From Zhengitettix transpicula (lineage: Eukaryota > Arthropoda > Insecta > Orthoptera > Tetrigidae), in assembly GCA_037074705.1 (NCBI GenBank), contig CM073593.1, positions 64,645,501-64,709,500 of the forward strand: a stretch of 64,000 nucleotides of DNA, written 5' to 3'. Of the stretch, positions 13,320 to 23,615 are shown one piece after another. Position 1 is the first letter of the stretch. Each line of letters starts with the position of its first letter. Below the pieces are notes generated by a model, which made no database searches, had not been told where the DNA came from, and saw only the letters and a program-made list of their open reading frames with translations. A program made the translations under genes and the position numbers.

Positions 13320-13780
13320 TTTTTCTGACAACAGCCTCGGTGCTGTGGTTCCTGGAGTCCTCAGCTGTTGAACCTGCTCCGAGCCTCATTACGAGCTGAA
13401 AATTCCTCTCGTAATTAGCTCGGACGGCAGTCTGTCCGCGGACAACAGTCGCCACAGAAAAACCACGCAAACCAGATTTGCACATCACAGGATGTCGTGA
13501 TTACCGTAATTGGACCACTGGCAAATTTTGCAGCTCATGCTTCCCCCGGATTGGGTTGCCGAGCTAATTGACGCGTACTTCCGCAGCAGATGGAAACACT
13601 TCCACGGAACCACTGCTACTCAGGAAACATGTACTGAAATGGGGGGCACTTAGAGCAGGATATTGACTGAACATTCGCCCAGGCTCCGTGTTTAATACAA
13701 CATTGTTGTTGTAGGTGGAGTAGCTGGAGGGAAGCTCGGTCTCTTAGACGAGCGACGACTGACAATCGCGGCGACGGATT
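13320..13780. promoter_or_regulatory. GC-elevated block, candidate regulatory element
   Basis: Separated from the previous block by about 110 AT-rich bases. It contains several TAATTR cores (GTAATTAGC at 13411, GTAATTGGA near 13507, CTAATTGACG near 13565) and a short imperfect inverted repeat listed separately. An 81-codon minus-strand frame crosses it but carries no recognisable domain. Together with the block at 12640 it may form one regulatory cluster. Confidence 0.28.
13379..13423. repeat. Short imperfect inverted repeat
   Basis: The left arm CCGAGCCTCATTACGAG (13379-13395) pairs with the right arm CTCGTAATTAGCTCGG (13408-13423) across a 12-base spacer. Eight inner and six outer bases of each arm are complementary. 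Both arms contain an ATTA core, so this may be a paired homeodomain site or a cruciform or hairpin. Confidence 0.45.
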
Positions 13781-14143
13781 GAGCTTGACGATACCGCGTT
13801 TTGAGATGAAGGCTCACAAAACTTCTGGTCGTTTCAAACAATCCTTATTGCATATTTCGGAGTGTCACTCGCAATACTATTTATAATTGCATGTCTATTT
13901 TTCTTAAAAAGGATAGTATAGAACTTAAGGAATATATTGTACGGTACTGGATTACTTAAAGCAGATTGTTCAATTAAGAGGTATTTATTCATAATTAATT
14001 GTGTTTGTTTCCAATTTGTTCTCTCTAAGATTATATTCTGGGCTTCTCTTGAAAAAAAAGTTAAAATTTTCTTTTATAATAAAAAAAAAACACTGAAAAT
14101 GTTCGTTTATAAAATAAAAATATCGGCCATATGAATAATTTGA

Positions 14144-14376
14144 ATTTGATAGAATTAAATTAGAAAACTACATCTCAGGAAACTACAATGAAACAACATT
14201 GTTTAGACCCATATTTGAAGACATCATTCGGTAATAAATTAATTAAAATTAAAAATAGACGTGGTTTCACTAATTTAGCACTAAAATTTAATCAAAGTAT
14301 TAGTTTTAAATGTGCTAACAAACCTAAATTTAGTTTAATAAAATTCAAAAAATCTGTATTTATAATTCTGAATTAG
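14144..14376 (+). repeat. Direct duplication, copy 1
   Basis: This AT-rich segment starts ATTTGATAGAATTAAATT and recurs in the same orientation 386 bases downstream at 14530-14760. Shared blocks include the start, AAAAATAGAC, TTTCACTAATTTA versus ATTCACTAATTTA, AAATTTAA(T/C)CAAA, AGTTTTAAATGT and TATTTATAA near the end. Divergence is high. The origin is unknown: either a local segmental duplication or two copies of a decayed repeat. A 62-codon frame inside is not credible as a gene. Confidence 0.6.
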
Positions 14377-14529
14377 GATAATAATAATGTAACGTTTCTT
14401 TATATATTGTGAAAAAGTCTAATTGAGTTGCATGCAAATTGTCAGGCCAAGCATCATATCTAAAATTAATATTTATCTGAGGGTACGTATAAATAAAATA
14501 AATCTGTCAATTAAAATCATGTTAACTAG

Positions 14530-14760
14530 ATTTGATAGAATTAAATTATAGACCTACATCACATGAAAGTACAATAAAAGTACAAAGTGTGGTCGTCCCA
14601 ATTTGGTACTAAATAAAAAAAAGTAAAAATAGACCTAAATTAAATATACGTGCATTCACTAATTTAACGGCAAAATTTAACCAAAATTTCAGTTTTAAAT
14701 GTTACATATAATTCATTTTGATTAAAATTTACGACAGACATATTTATAAATCTAAACTAA
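14530..14760 (+). repeat. Direct duplication, copy 2
   Basis: Second, more diverged copy of the segment at 14144-14376. It keeps the start ATTTGATAGAATTAAATT, the AAAAATAGACCTAAATT segment, CACTAATTTAACGGCAAAAT and AGTTTTAAATGT. Small indels separate the two copies. Confidence 0.6.
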
Positions 14761-15747
14761 AAATCATAGGTCTCATAATATATTTGGAATTTTTTTCAGA
14801 CTTATGTGAAAATTTTGAATTGAAAAGTTTCTGATTTTACTGTAATAATTTTCAAATTTAATATTATTCTGACTTTATTGATAGTTTTGTTTATTTTACT
14901 TATACTTAATGTAGATAAATAACAGCAAAATTTTATGTTATATATTTTTCAAATGAAGGATGACGATATAAGAGAGATTCAAAGCTATTTATTGCTTCGA
15001 AGAAATCCTTTTGGCTTTTTTTGTCAGTTGAAGCGACAAAAACTTGTCAAATAAGTTTTGTCACTGTTACCTAAAAATGCCTAGTATGATTTTGATAAAA
15101 TAATTAACCCGGGTCCATAAAAAAACGAAAACCGTTTCGTCGTGTTCGTTTTTTGTGAGAAACGAAAAACACAACCTGGTTTTGTTCACAATTTTGTGCC
15201 AAATGGCGGATATCGGTTTTATATCTAATATTAATCTGTTTATTTCTCTTTTAAACAACAGTAAAAGTTTCATAGAAAATGGTCCGACCATTTTATTGCG
15301 AATAGCGATCAGATACCGTGACAAAATTTGAATTTTAAATCATAAAGATACACAAATTTTCTCCAGGTAAAAGTATTATTTTATTTATATAGATAGTTAT
15401 AGTAATAATAATAATAATATGATTAATTTACATTCTTGCATTTAATAACAACTGTTCACAAATTGAACCTTTTATCCGCTATTGGAAAATAATTTTGTTG
15501 AATATGAATTCCATGCGTTTCTACGACAAACTTGTCGTGTGTAAGAAAAATTAGTGAACGATAAAATGGTTCAAGTGTTTTTTAAAAAGGAAAATATATT
15601 TTCTGTTTATATTTATGATTTAAAAGTTGATTTTATTAGTCAAATAAAATATAAAAACATGTTTCTCGTAATATAATTATGGTACTAAACAAAAAATTCC
15701 ACCGGAGCTGTGAGACTAAAAAAATCAGGTGATAAGAATGTTCTTGT
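14761..15747. other. AT-rich non-coding stretch with (TAA)n
   Basis: No gene is recognised. A short (TAA/ATA)n microsatellite lies around 15397-15420. Confidence 0.55.
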
Positions 15748-15854
15748 AATTGTTCTTCATCTTTATAATAATAGTAATATTAATTGTTCTTCATCTTTAT
15801 AATAATAATAATAATAATTGTTCTTCATCTTTATAATAATAGTAATAATAATTG
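15748..15854 (+). repeat. 34-bp tandem repeat, about 3.1 copies
   Basis: Three head-to-tail units of 34 bp start at 15748, 15782 and 15816, followed by a partial unit. Each begins AATTGTTCTTCATCTTTATA and ends in a variable (TAA/TAG)n tail. The 5' 23 bases are identical between units while the triplet tails vary, which suggests expansion of a minisatellite around a microsatellite core. Confidence 0.9.
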
Positions 15855-16680
15855 TATGTGTACTCCGTATGAAAATTTAATTTTATATTCAACTTTTATA
15901 CAATATATGTGGAAAACATCATATAAAATTAATTAGTCGTAAATTTTTATGTCTATATTCTGTATGGACTTGAAACATATAAACAGATACAAATAAATGA
16001 AAAATTAAATACGTAAAGTGATTGTAGAAGAATGTAATATTTAATGCTTAATGAGTTAAAGTTTGTAAGTGGGATTAAAAACCTTTGTCTAATAAACGTG
16101 TTATTTAAGGATATTAAGTACATTATGACTACCTGTTAGTGATAAAGTGATATTTTCTCATGTCCGTAAACTCGTATTCGTGAAATAAAACGCCTCACAA
16201 AGGCGCATCATCCTGGTTAGCGATACGACGCCGAAACCTTTCGAATTACAGCCTTTTCCAGGAACGACTGAAATTTAAAGCGAACAGTTAGGACAAAAAC
16301 GTGAGATGTCTTTGTGTGAAACAGCTTTTATATGTTGGGAAACTTCATCGGTTAATGTCTCTGTCCACCCTGCTCCGTTAACTGGCCAATAAAAACAAAC
16401 AAAACACTGCAGTTCTAACAAATAATGCTGGGGCTATTAATTATTATATTAATGATTTGTAATACGTAATAGATGTCTTAAAGTGGCACGAAACATGGCC
16501 CTGACTAAGTCTGAATTTCAGGAATAAATATATACATTTTACATATTTTTACCTTCTGAAAATTTAAGAATATTCATATTGAATTTCATTGGCTCTTTTT
16601 ATAAAGTTTTGACTACTACACTCAAACTTAATGCTATTCTTATTGGATTGCCTTTAATAGGATGATGTTGCAAGGTCTAT
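15855..16680. other. Non-coding stretch, nothing recognised
   Basis: AT-rich with a moderately GC-richer patch at 16180-16390. No coding or repeat signature was found. Confidence 0.5.
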
Positions 16681-17160
16681 ATCTGTGGATGAGTTTAGAT
16701 TCTCGAGCTATACCTCTGGTTCCTACGGCTTTCGTGAAGGTATACTGAAGTACGAATTAAGAATCTTCTCTCCTTCTTCCTCGAACTCTGCCATACGTCC
16801 TTCTTTCCGCTTCAAATAGTGTTTTCTTTAAGACTTGAACCACTCAGGTAATTTTTGGACCTCTGTCTTGCTTTCCCGGTGTAAATTACGAATAAAATAG
16901 TCCATTTTCTTTCCAAGTAGTTTTTACAAGTAGGATTACGCAAAGTTTCCGTAGCGTACTCTGCCATCGTCGTCAGGCGAATAGCGAATAGCTTTGTTTT
17001 TCCACAAAAACTGTTTTCTCTGTGGGCCTTTTTAAAACTTCTTCAGTTTCACGCGACACCTCAAAATTTTTCTTAATATTTTCTGCTCCAATCGCAATTT
17101 CCATTCTGGCCCCAATATGTCTTCCTCATCCTCCTGAAAATATTCGACCGATTACGGAAA
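16681..17160 (-). pseudogene. Possible decayed coding remnant, unidentified
   Basis: Read on the minus strand in one frame, this 480-bp stretch has only seven stops in 160 codons (about twelve expected for the local composition), and five of those fall in the outer or central parts. The frame contains hydrophilic, protein-like segments such as YFQEDEEDILGPEWKLRLEQ near the 17100 end and GRMAEFEEEGEKIL near 16780. Part of a second frame is also open over about 43 codons, which weakens the argument. I do not recognise a family. It sits just outside R1 copy A and could be the body of the element to which R1 belongs, an unrelated pseudogene, or chance. Confidence 0.15.
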
Positions 17161-17283
17161 ATGTGCGTGTCCTTTCTCAGTAAATTAATACCTGAAAAAA
17201 GTGCCAAAAAATGTGTATCTATGATACCAGATATAAATAATCAGTAATTATCAGGTATTTATAAAACTTTTGCTACTTTTCCA

Positions 17284-17640
17284 TTTTTTTAGGGTAACAG
17301 GCTACATGAGGGTAATCCACGTTGGGAAACTCCCTTTAATAACATAGGAAGGGATTTGAAATGGGGAATGCGGAAGGGTAGAGAAAGGTAGCTAAGGGTT
17401 AACTAGGGCCCCCGGGCTATATTTTAAGGATCCTACCCGGCATACGCCTAAAAGTAATGCAGGGAAAACCCTAGAAAAACCTGCATCAGATAGGTCGGGC
17501 ATTGGGTACTTCCGTTCTCCGTGCCTCGACCAGTTTAGGAGGCAGCTGGCCGACTATTCCAATGGGAATAGTGGACATTTCTTACCGTATGCCCAAGGTC
17601 TGTGACCCCGGAACATACACGTCTCAGAACAGGCCGAGGT
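17284..17640 (-). repeat. Interspersed repeat R1, copy A
   Basis: This GC-richer repeat of unknown class is also present at 23245-23615 and, decayed, at 39290-39580. Read on the minus strand it contains, in order: GGAATAGTCGGCCAGCTGCC, CTGGTCGAGGCACGGAGAA, a CCCAATGCCCGACCTA segment, CCTGATGCAGG, a TAGGGTTTTCCCTGCATTAC segment, GCCGGGTAGGATCCTTAAAA, TAGCCCGGGGGCCCTAGTTA and a terminal GTAGCCTGTTACCCTAAAAA. The A-rich 3' end shared by all copies and variable 5' starts suggest a non-LTR element or SINE 3' region. Copy A extends further 5' than copy B, to at least 17635. Confidence 0.8.
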
Positions 17641-17756
17641 GCCTCGGCTTGTGGGAACCTTAATTCAAAAACGGAAATGCATTAAATTAAGAGGAATTCT
17701 TTCTCGATTGCAACTACGGGAATACAATAGTAAGTGCTTGAGGCTCTGTCACGTGG

Positions 17757-18645
17757 TTTCTTTTTCTTTTTTTAAAACTTTATTTAGCAGGTTCTGCAAG
17801 TAAAATGCAATTCACTGCTATGATATAATTAGAAATCATATGGCTAAGAGTATTTGGAGAGAGGGTTATGTGAATATTTCACACCTCTGGCTGATTACAT
17901 TGGGTTAAGGTATGTCCAGGTAGACAGTTCTTTGTGTAAGTCTTGTGGAAGCTTTCGTTTGAGTCTTTTATGGGTGTTATTTTGTTCTAGATTTAATTTA
18001 TTTGCACTTTTACTCTTTACTATATTTTTGAAAAAGTTCCTGATTAGGCTGTGGATGTAGTGTGTTATAAGTGGAACATTTAATTCTTGGTGTATTTGAC
18101 TGTTTCTTATGAACCACGGGCTGTTAATTGCAATACGTAGCACTTTATTCTGCATGGTTTGAAGTTTCTTGAGCAAACATGTAGGTGCGTTGCTCCAAGC
18201 TGGGCAGGCGTATGTAAGAATGGGCCGGAGAATCGATTTATAAATTAGGAGCGAGGATTCAACTCGGAGATGAGATTTTCGGTTGATCAGGAGGTAGAAC
18301 AGAGAGAGTCTTGCGCAGCACTTATTTAGTTTCTTATGGATGTGCTATCTCCAGTTAAGTTTTGCATCTAGGTGGACCCCTAGATACTTCATCGCTGAGT
18401 CCTTTGAATTCCATGTTATTTCACTATTATACTTTTGGAGTGTCGGTAGTTCAGTGTAGCGCTTGATTGTGAACAACTTTGCTTGGCATTTCGTGGTGTT
18501 AATTTTTATTTTCCATTTTTGATACCAATCACACGTTATATTTTCTGCATTTTGAAGGTGTTGAACTGTAGTTTTTATTTTGGCACTCTGTGATAGTATC
18601 GCGGTGTCGTCCCCACAAATGGGAACTATTAGCCCTGCCCCACAG
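17757..18645 (-). mobile_element. 5'-truncated Jockey-clade non-LTR retrotransposon
   Basis: The minus-strand frame from about 18645 to 17895 encodes the C-terminal part of a Jockey-type reverse transcriptase. It starts just before the catalytic motif, here CGDDTAIL (usual form xADDT; the Asp-Asp codons are at 18606-18611), followed by WYQKWKIKINTTKCQ, MKYLGVHLDAKLNW, LRPILTYACPAWSN and the C-terminal LQTMQNKVLRIAINSPW region. The only in-frame stop is a TAG at 18345-18347, right after NWR; otherwise the frame is intact for about 250 codons. Downstream are a poly(A) signal AATAAA (complement of 17779-17784) and an A-rich tail ending near 17757. Loss of the 5' end (ORF1, endonuclease and most of the polymerase) is the usual result of incomplete target-primed reverse transcription. 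Non-functional, relatively recent insertion. Confidence 0.9.
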
Positions 18646-18879
18646 CAAGGCCTGATTTTTAATATACAAACTATAATTGCTATAAACACATATGGAAGAT
18701 ACTTAGATGCGTCTTGTTCTAAACCGAGTTTGCTCGACCACCGACGGAATATACCGGAATTAAAAAATTCTCACGAACCGTATTACAATACAATTGCAAA
18801 ATGTAGAATATACCATTTAATTTGGATTTTTGAGAATCTTTTGGCCTGAATTGCAATTAAATTTATGTTGCAAATTTTA

Positions 18880-19560
18880 CCGCATCGTGAACTTTGTGTG
18901 GCTGTTCCCGACTGCGGGCTACGGCTTTGGAGCAGGTTGACACGGCCCTCGAGAAGCCCCCGAAGTGCCGGGGCAACGGCAGGTAGTGTAACCTAGGGAT
19001 CGCGTTACTGTTTGTAATCCTTTCCTCATTAACACCTCGGTCCCCGGCGCTGGTCTGCTGCTGTTTATTGTAACACGTGTGCGAGACCCGCAACACTTGA
19101 CGCCCTTCTCCCTTCCCTCTTCCCTCGTCTCTCGTCTCGTCTCCCGTCTCGCGTACTTGCTTTGTCTCCCGCGTTACACGCGGATTCCACACGCTCAAAG
19201 GCGTCATCCCCTTTGTGTTCGGTTAGCGTTACCTGGGCACCGACAACTTGTTTTCAAGGTGTCTGCAATGCTGCTACATTAATTATTACGCCTCTCCAGT
19301 GCCACAGCTTTCATCAAAGCGAGTCTGACAAAACTGCTTTTCTCTACAGACTGCGACTTCGTGTTGTTCGAGGATCCTGTTTTATGACTATTTTCTTGTG
19401 TTCTTCCATTTTCAGACTGCGAGCTCCACTAAAATTTACAATAGACATGTTTAATCCAAGAGAGGTGGTGCAGTTTGTTGCCCGTAAGCGTTTGCTCGGG
19501 GTGATTTTCATTCCCTCGTAGAAGCGCACTTCCCAACCATAAAGCCAAGTTTCCATGCAA
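18880..19560. promoter_or_regulatory. GC-elevated block with CT-rich tract
   Basis: CpG-containing, GC-elevated sequence. A pyrimidine-rich low-complexity tract at about 19101-19155 is built from CCCTT and CGTCT units. Four overlapping open frames of 67-119 codons on both strands arise from the composition, and none resembles a known protein. A promoter or regulatory region is possible, but no clear TATA-Inr pair is seen. Confidence 0.2.
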
Positions 19561-20932
19561 CTAGCATATATGCGTTATATATAAAGGTACCTCACGTGTT
19601 CCGTAAATATGTCACGGTTTCCTGAACCGTTTTTATATCATATTGTTCAGCTAGACAACCACTGAACGAAAATTCCGTACCAACTATATAAATAGCAACA
19701 TATCGATAAATTCTCTTTTGTTAAAATAAAGTTTTATCTTTTAAGAAATATAGTATCTTTAACCCATAGAAATTATTAATTTTTTCTTTCAGAGCAGAGG
19801 AACGAAATAAACTGTTGATGCTTGAAAATAAATATTTTCAGATGTATACGTTTACTGATTTTTATTACATCTCTTTATTATACATAATAGTGCAAGTACG
19901 ATCAATTGGTAAACGCTAGTCGTCGATTTTTTCAATTATCAAATTACTTACTTACAGAAAAGCACATGCGTCTGATGGATTGCTTAATTTTCAATAATTA
20001 ATCATAAGTCTTATCTCCTCAATATCCAATAAGAAGTATACTCCTGATGCTTTTGTCTGTAAGGGAAAATATATACATTCCGTTGACTTTTAGTTGGAGT
20101 TTAATTATAAATTATATATTATTATATAATCCTATTAGTTATTCGTATTTTTAGAACATTAAAATTATAAAGTGAAATATTAGAGCACTGCTGAAATATG
20201 ACGAGCAAGTAACAGAACATAGAGTTTGAAAGAAGATGGCACACGATTAAGGAGTTTAAAAGATAGCTATCACAGTTTTTTGTTTTAATTAATGTCTGTA
20301 ATTAACAATGTAGGTAAACGTCTGTGTATAGTTTTCCACTTCAAGATTGACATTTTTGTTTTAATAGAAGAAAATTATAATTTGATCTATCGTGTTAGAA
20401 TTGATCCATGTACTTCATATTAAAATTTTTGAAATTATTTTAAAGAACCAAAAGTTGATGAATATTAAGAATTTTATAATTCGTAGTGCAGTCGCTGCAT
20501 TATATGACAATCAAACGACGGATAAGTTCGTATATATCCATGAAACTTTCGTAAAGACAAAGCCCCAAATTTTATAACTATCGTTTCTATTACACGGCCC
20601 AATATCCTCTGAAATTAATTCCTAAGAAATAATTCTAGCGACACTTAATTTATATTATTTAATTAGAATGTTGTGCATATGATTTGCCGGACCACACTAA
20701 CTAATTTAAGACAAAGAGACAATTCTCCTATCGCCTGTATTACATGGTTCGACAACGTCTGAAATTGTTTTCTAATACATAATTTCTATAACAATTTATG
20801 TTATATTCACTTCATCTTTTCGTGAAAATGGGATTAGTTTTAAGTGTTTTCTAAACCAAAGTATTTTTCAGTATAAGATAAAATTTTTTGTAAAGACTTC
20901 AGGTCAAAATGAATAAAATAAAATAAATTACG
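19561..20932. other. AT-rich non-coding stretch
   Basis: No gene or recognised repeat is present. Confidence 0.55.
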
Positions 20933-20948
20933 TCTGATTGCAAATAAT

Positions 20949-21094
20949 GAATAAGAAAGATAGCCAATTCAGACATAAATGTAATATAAATACCACACAG
21001 TGTTTCTGGGATCCTTGTTCCTTTCGTCAGGTGTCTGAAACGTTGTGTGGTATTTATTTTACCTTTTAGTCTCAATTGGCTATCTTTCTTATTC
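20949..21094. mobile_element. Penelope-like 3' tails in fold-back arrangement
   Basis: Two copies of the Penelope-like 3' tail lie back to back. The minus-strand copy spans 20949-21033 and reads CACCTGACGAAAGGAACAAG, GATCCCAGAAAC, GTGTGGTATTTATATTA, then GTCTGAATTGGCTATCTTTC. The plus-strand copy starts truncated at GAAACGTTGTGTGGTATTTA (21038) and ends TTGGCTATCTTTCTTATTC at 21094. Both outward ends are the element's 3' terminus, so the insertion is a ~58-bp-stem palindrome. It matches the tail of the coding copy at 40664-40751. The flanks TCTGATTGCAAATAAT (20933-20948) and TCTGATCAAAAATTAT (21098-21113) agree at 12 of 16 positions and may be a decayed target duplication. Confidence 0.85.
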
Positions 21095-21539
21095 ACTTCT
21101 GATCAAAAATTATTTAATCCGGCTTAAATATTTTATCATGTTCACATGTACGTGAAAGTCATATTTCCCCCATTAAGTTGGCATAATCCTGGAAAAATCT
21201 AACTCTTATATGGTAGTGGTAAATGATCTTGTATTGGAGAAGAATTGATGAGTAAGATAAGCATTTATTCTGTGAATTTTGAATACAGTCGTCGTTCTTT
21301 TAGTGTGCTGTTCTTGCATATAACTACATAATTGGACCCTGTGAATTGATCTGAATATAGATAATATATGAAATTCCTGAATGGAGTATTTATATTATTT
21401 GGCCGAAATTTTTAGTTTTGGTTCACGTCATCAGACTGTAGCACGACTTCACCTGACCTGTACACTCCAATTTTATTTTCTGAAGAATGCTAATCTTTGA
21501 CGACGTTTCTATATGCGTGTTGAAGGTCGTTTCGTTATT

Positions 21540-21870
21540 TTCCACTATTTTTAACATGGTTCTTAACCCCCTTCCCGGCTGGAGCTTCCCGTCTTCGCTC
21601 CCGGGCAGGAGGAATTTTGTGGAGCAGAAACGTTCTAGCCGGTGCAGCACTTGTGACGAACGCAACATGGTCGCATTGACTTGCAAATGACGTGGTCACA
21701 CATCGTCGCAGTTAGTTCCGCGGTGCCCCGCCGGGCGCTCACCAGCCAACTTCCGTGCGGACATTTGCATACGGACAGCACGAGGTCAGCGCACAACAAC
21801 AACTTCCCCACCATAAATACAGACTCTACGCTAATTCTGTAAAGACGCGAGTTCCTCATGTTTACACCAA
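21540..21870. promoter_or_regulatory. GC-elevated block with octamer-like site
   Basis: Sharply GC-elevated sequence (GGTGCCCCGCCGGGCGCTCA near 21722) flanked by AT-rich DNA. It contains ATTTGCAT, identical to the reverse of the POU octamer ATGCAAAT, at 21763-21770, a GACTTGCAAATGACG segment near 21678 and CCATAAATAC near 21810. Short open frames on both strands overlap and are not credible. A candidate regulatory element. Confidence 0.28.
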
Positions 21871-23244
21871 GCCTGAATCTATTGCCCTAGAACGTCTATT
21901 ACTGCACTTACTTTTTATTGCGGCTGTTAACTGGGCTTGAAGTTTAATGAAGATAGTCTATTTCCTTTTCAGAAAAAGCGTCTTGTGCTCATCGTGAAAC
22001 TACAATTTCACGATAATATAACTTCTAAAAAATTCGTTCCCTTACAGATTCACTTATTTATTTTCGTTTCAACCAAAACTCTATTTTATCATTCAGAAAC
22101 AGAGTTCCAAGTTTGTCTTTTAATTCGAGCAGAACGTGGCTGTAAGATTTCATAGATAAAATATTTTAAAATAAAATCTGTATCATTTTATCTGTAAATA
22201 GTTATAAGGAATATAAATACGGTTTGCAAATAATTAACTGTGAAATTATAAATGTAGAATAAAATATTCTTTAACCATTTGTATACTACTAATCATAATT
22301 AATCGCCAATACAGTATAAACAATACTAGGCAAGACAAGAGTTAAATATTATTTACATTTATTATTAATTCCATTAGTCCTTGTTTGAGGAAATAAAGTT
22401 CATAATCTTACAATTACATAACCAAAATTCGGAACACACAAATTTACCTGCACTACATAACTAAAAATACATTATAATAATTACTATTTAATTTATTAAT
22501 AAATAATCAACTCAACTAAATTGGAACATAAAATATATTGACGTTATCAATAGTACAGTATAATATTTAAAGAGTATAAATACCATTTATTTTATTTAAT
22601 AGTTCCTTAAAAACACACACTGAGCAAAATAACTATCACAAATCAATAAATATTTGCATCGGTATCAGAACCGTAAAAACAAAGCTACTAGGAAAAGGCA
22701 GTTGAATATATCAGGAAAGAAAAAAACATGAAATGAAGGTTTCAATAAAACAGAACAGAATATAGGAAGTAATCTGTTTTTTTTTTTTCATAAAAACTAA
22801 CATGTCGGAAGCGGAGACATCAACTGTAATTAATTGGAACCATATGAAACAAGCCTCTGCAAGCAAAGTTAACTAATGCACACAGCCCAATGACAAGAAA
22901 GAAGAACGTTGAGAAACATGTGTAGGTGGCGTCAACTTTATACGACGATAGATTTCAAAATTAAGTAATTTAGTCATGTGAAACTCGTGCACATTTCAAT
23001 TAAAATATGGATTGAATATTTCACACTACCGTTTTAAACATAGAAATTCTCAGATACATATATTTGCAGGTCAACGTCTTATACTACTGAATCATGGAGC
23101 CAACGATACAAATGTTAAATGTTTCTCTAATTTTGGAGATAAGTAATCAATATGTGTAATGAAGAAACAGTGGATTTCCAGGCATTGTCACGCTAAAATT
23201 ACCCGCAGTCATTTACTAATCATTGCTTCTTTCAGTATATAGAT
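21871..23244. other. AT-rich non-coding stretch
   Basis: Nothing recognised. Includes a T13 run near 22778. Confidence 0.55.
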
Positions 23245-23615
23245 TACAATCGGTAAGAGTTGTCCGCTATTCGCATTGGAATAGTCGGCCAGCTGCCTCC
23301 TAAACTGGTCGAGGCACGGAGAAGGGAATGCTGCGTCCCCACAGCAAACTCCTCTCCCGCCATCGGAAGGGCGTGGGACAAGTACCCAATGCCCGACCTA
23401 CCTGATGCAGGTTTTTTTCTATGGTTTTCCCTGCATTTCTGTAGGCGTAGGCCGGGTAGGATCCTTAAAATATAGCCCGGGGGCCCTAGTTAACCCTTGG
23501 TTACCTTACCTCTACCCTTCTGCAACACCCCTTTCAAATCCCTTCCTATGCTATTAAAGGGGATTTGCCCAGCGTGGATTATCCTCTTGTAGCCTGTTGC
23601 CCCTAAAAAAAATAT
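23245..23615 (+). repeat. Interspersed repeat R1, copy B
   Basis: Second copy of R1, in the orientation opposite to copy A and about 6 kb away. It starts near CGGTAAGAGTTGTCC (23251), includes GGAATAGTCGGCCAGCTGCC and CTGGTCGAGGCACGGAGAA, then an insertion of about 60 bases relative to copy A (around 23325-23385, containing CTCCCGCCATCGG). It continues with GCCCGACCTACCTGATGCAG and GCCGGGTAGGATCCTTAAAA and ends GTAGCCTGTTGCCCCTAAAA. Copy B begins further 3' in the consensus than copies A and C, consistent with 5' truncation. Confidence 0.82.

Noticed and set aside
18580..18849. 89-codon plus-strand frame
   Set aside because: Antisense to the Jockey reverse transcriptase end and its flank.
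19162..19521. 119-codon plus-strand open frame
   Set aside because: Overlaps open frames in other phases and strands in a GC-elevated, CT-rich region. No family signature.
20899..21096. 65-codon minus-strand frame
   Set aside because: It runs through the inverted Penelope-type tails, which are non-coding in the parent element.
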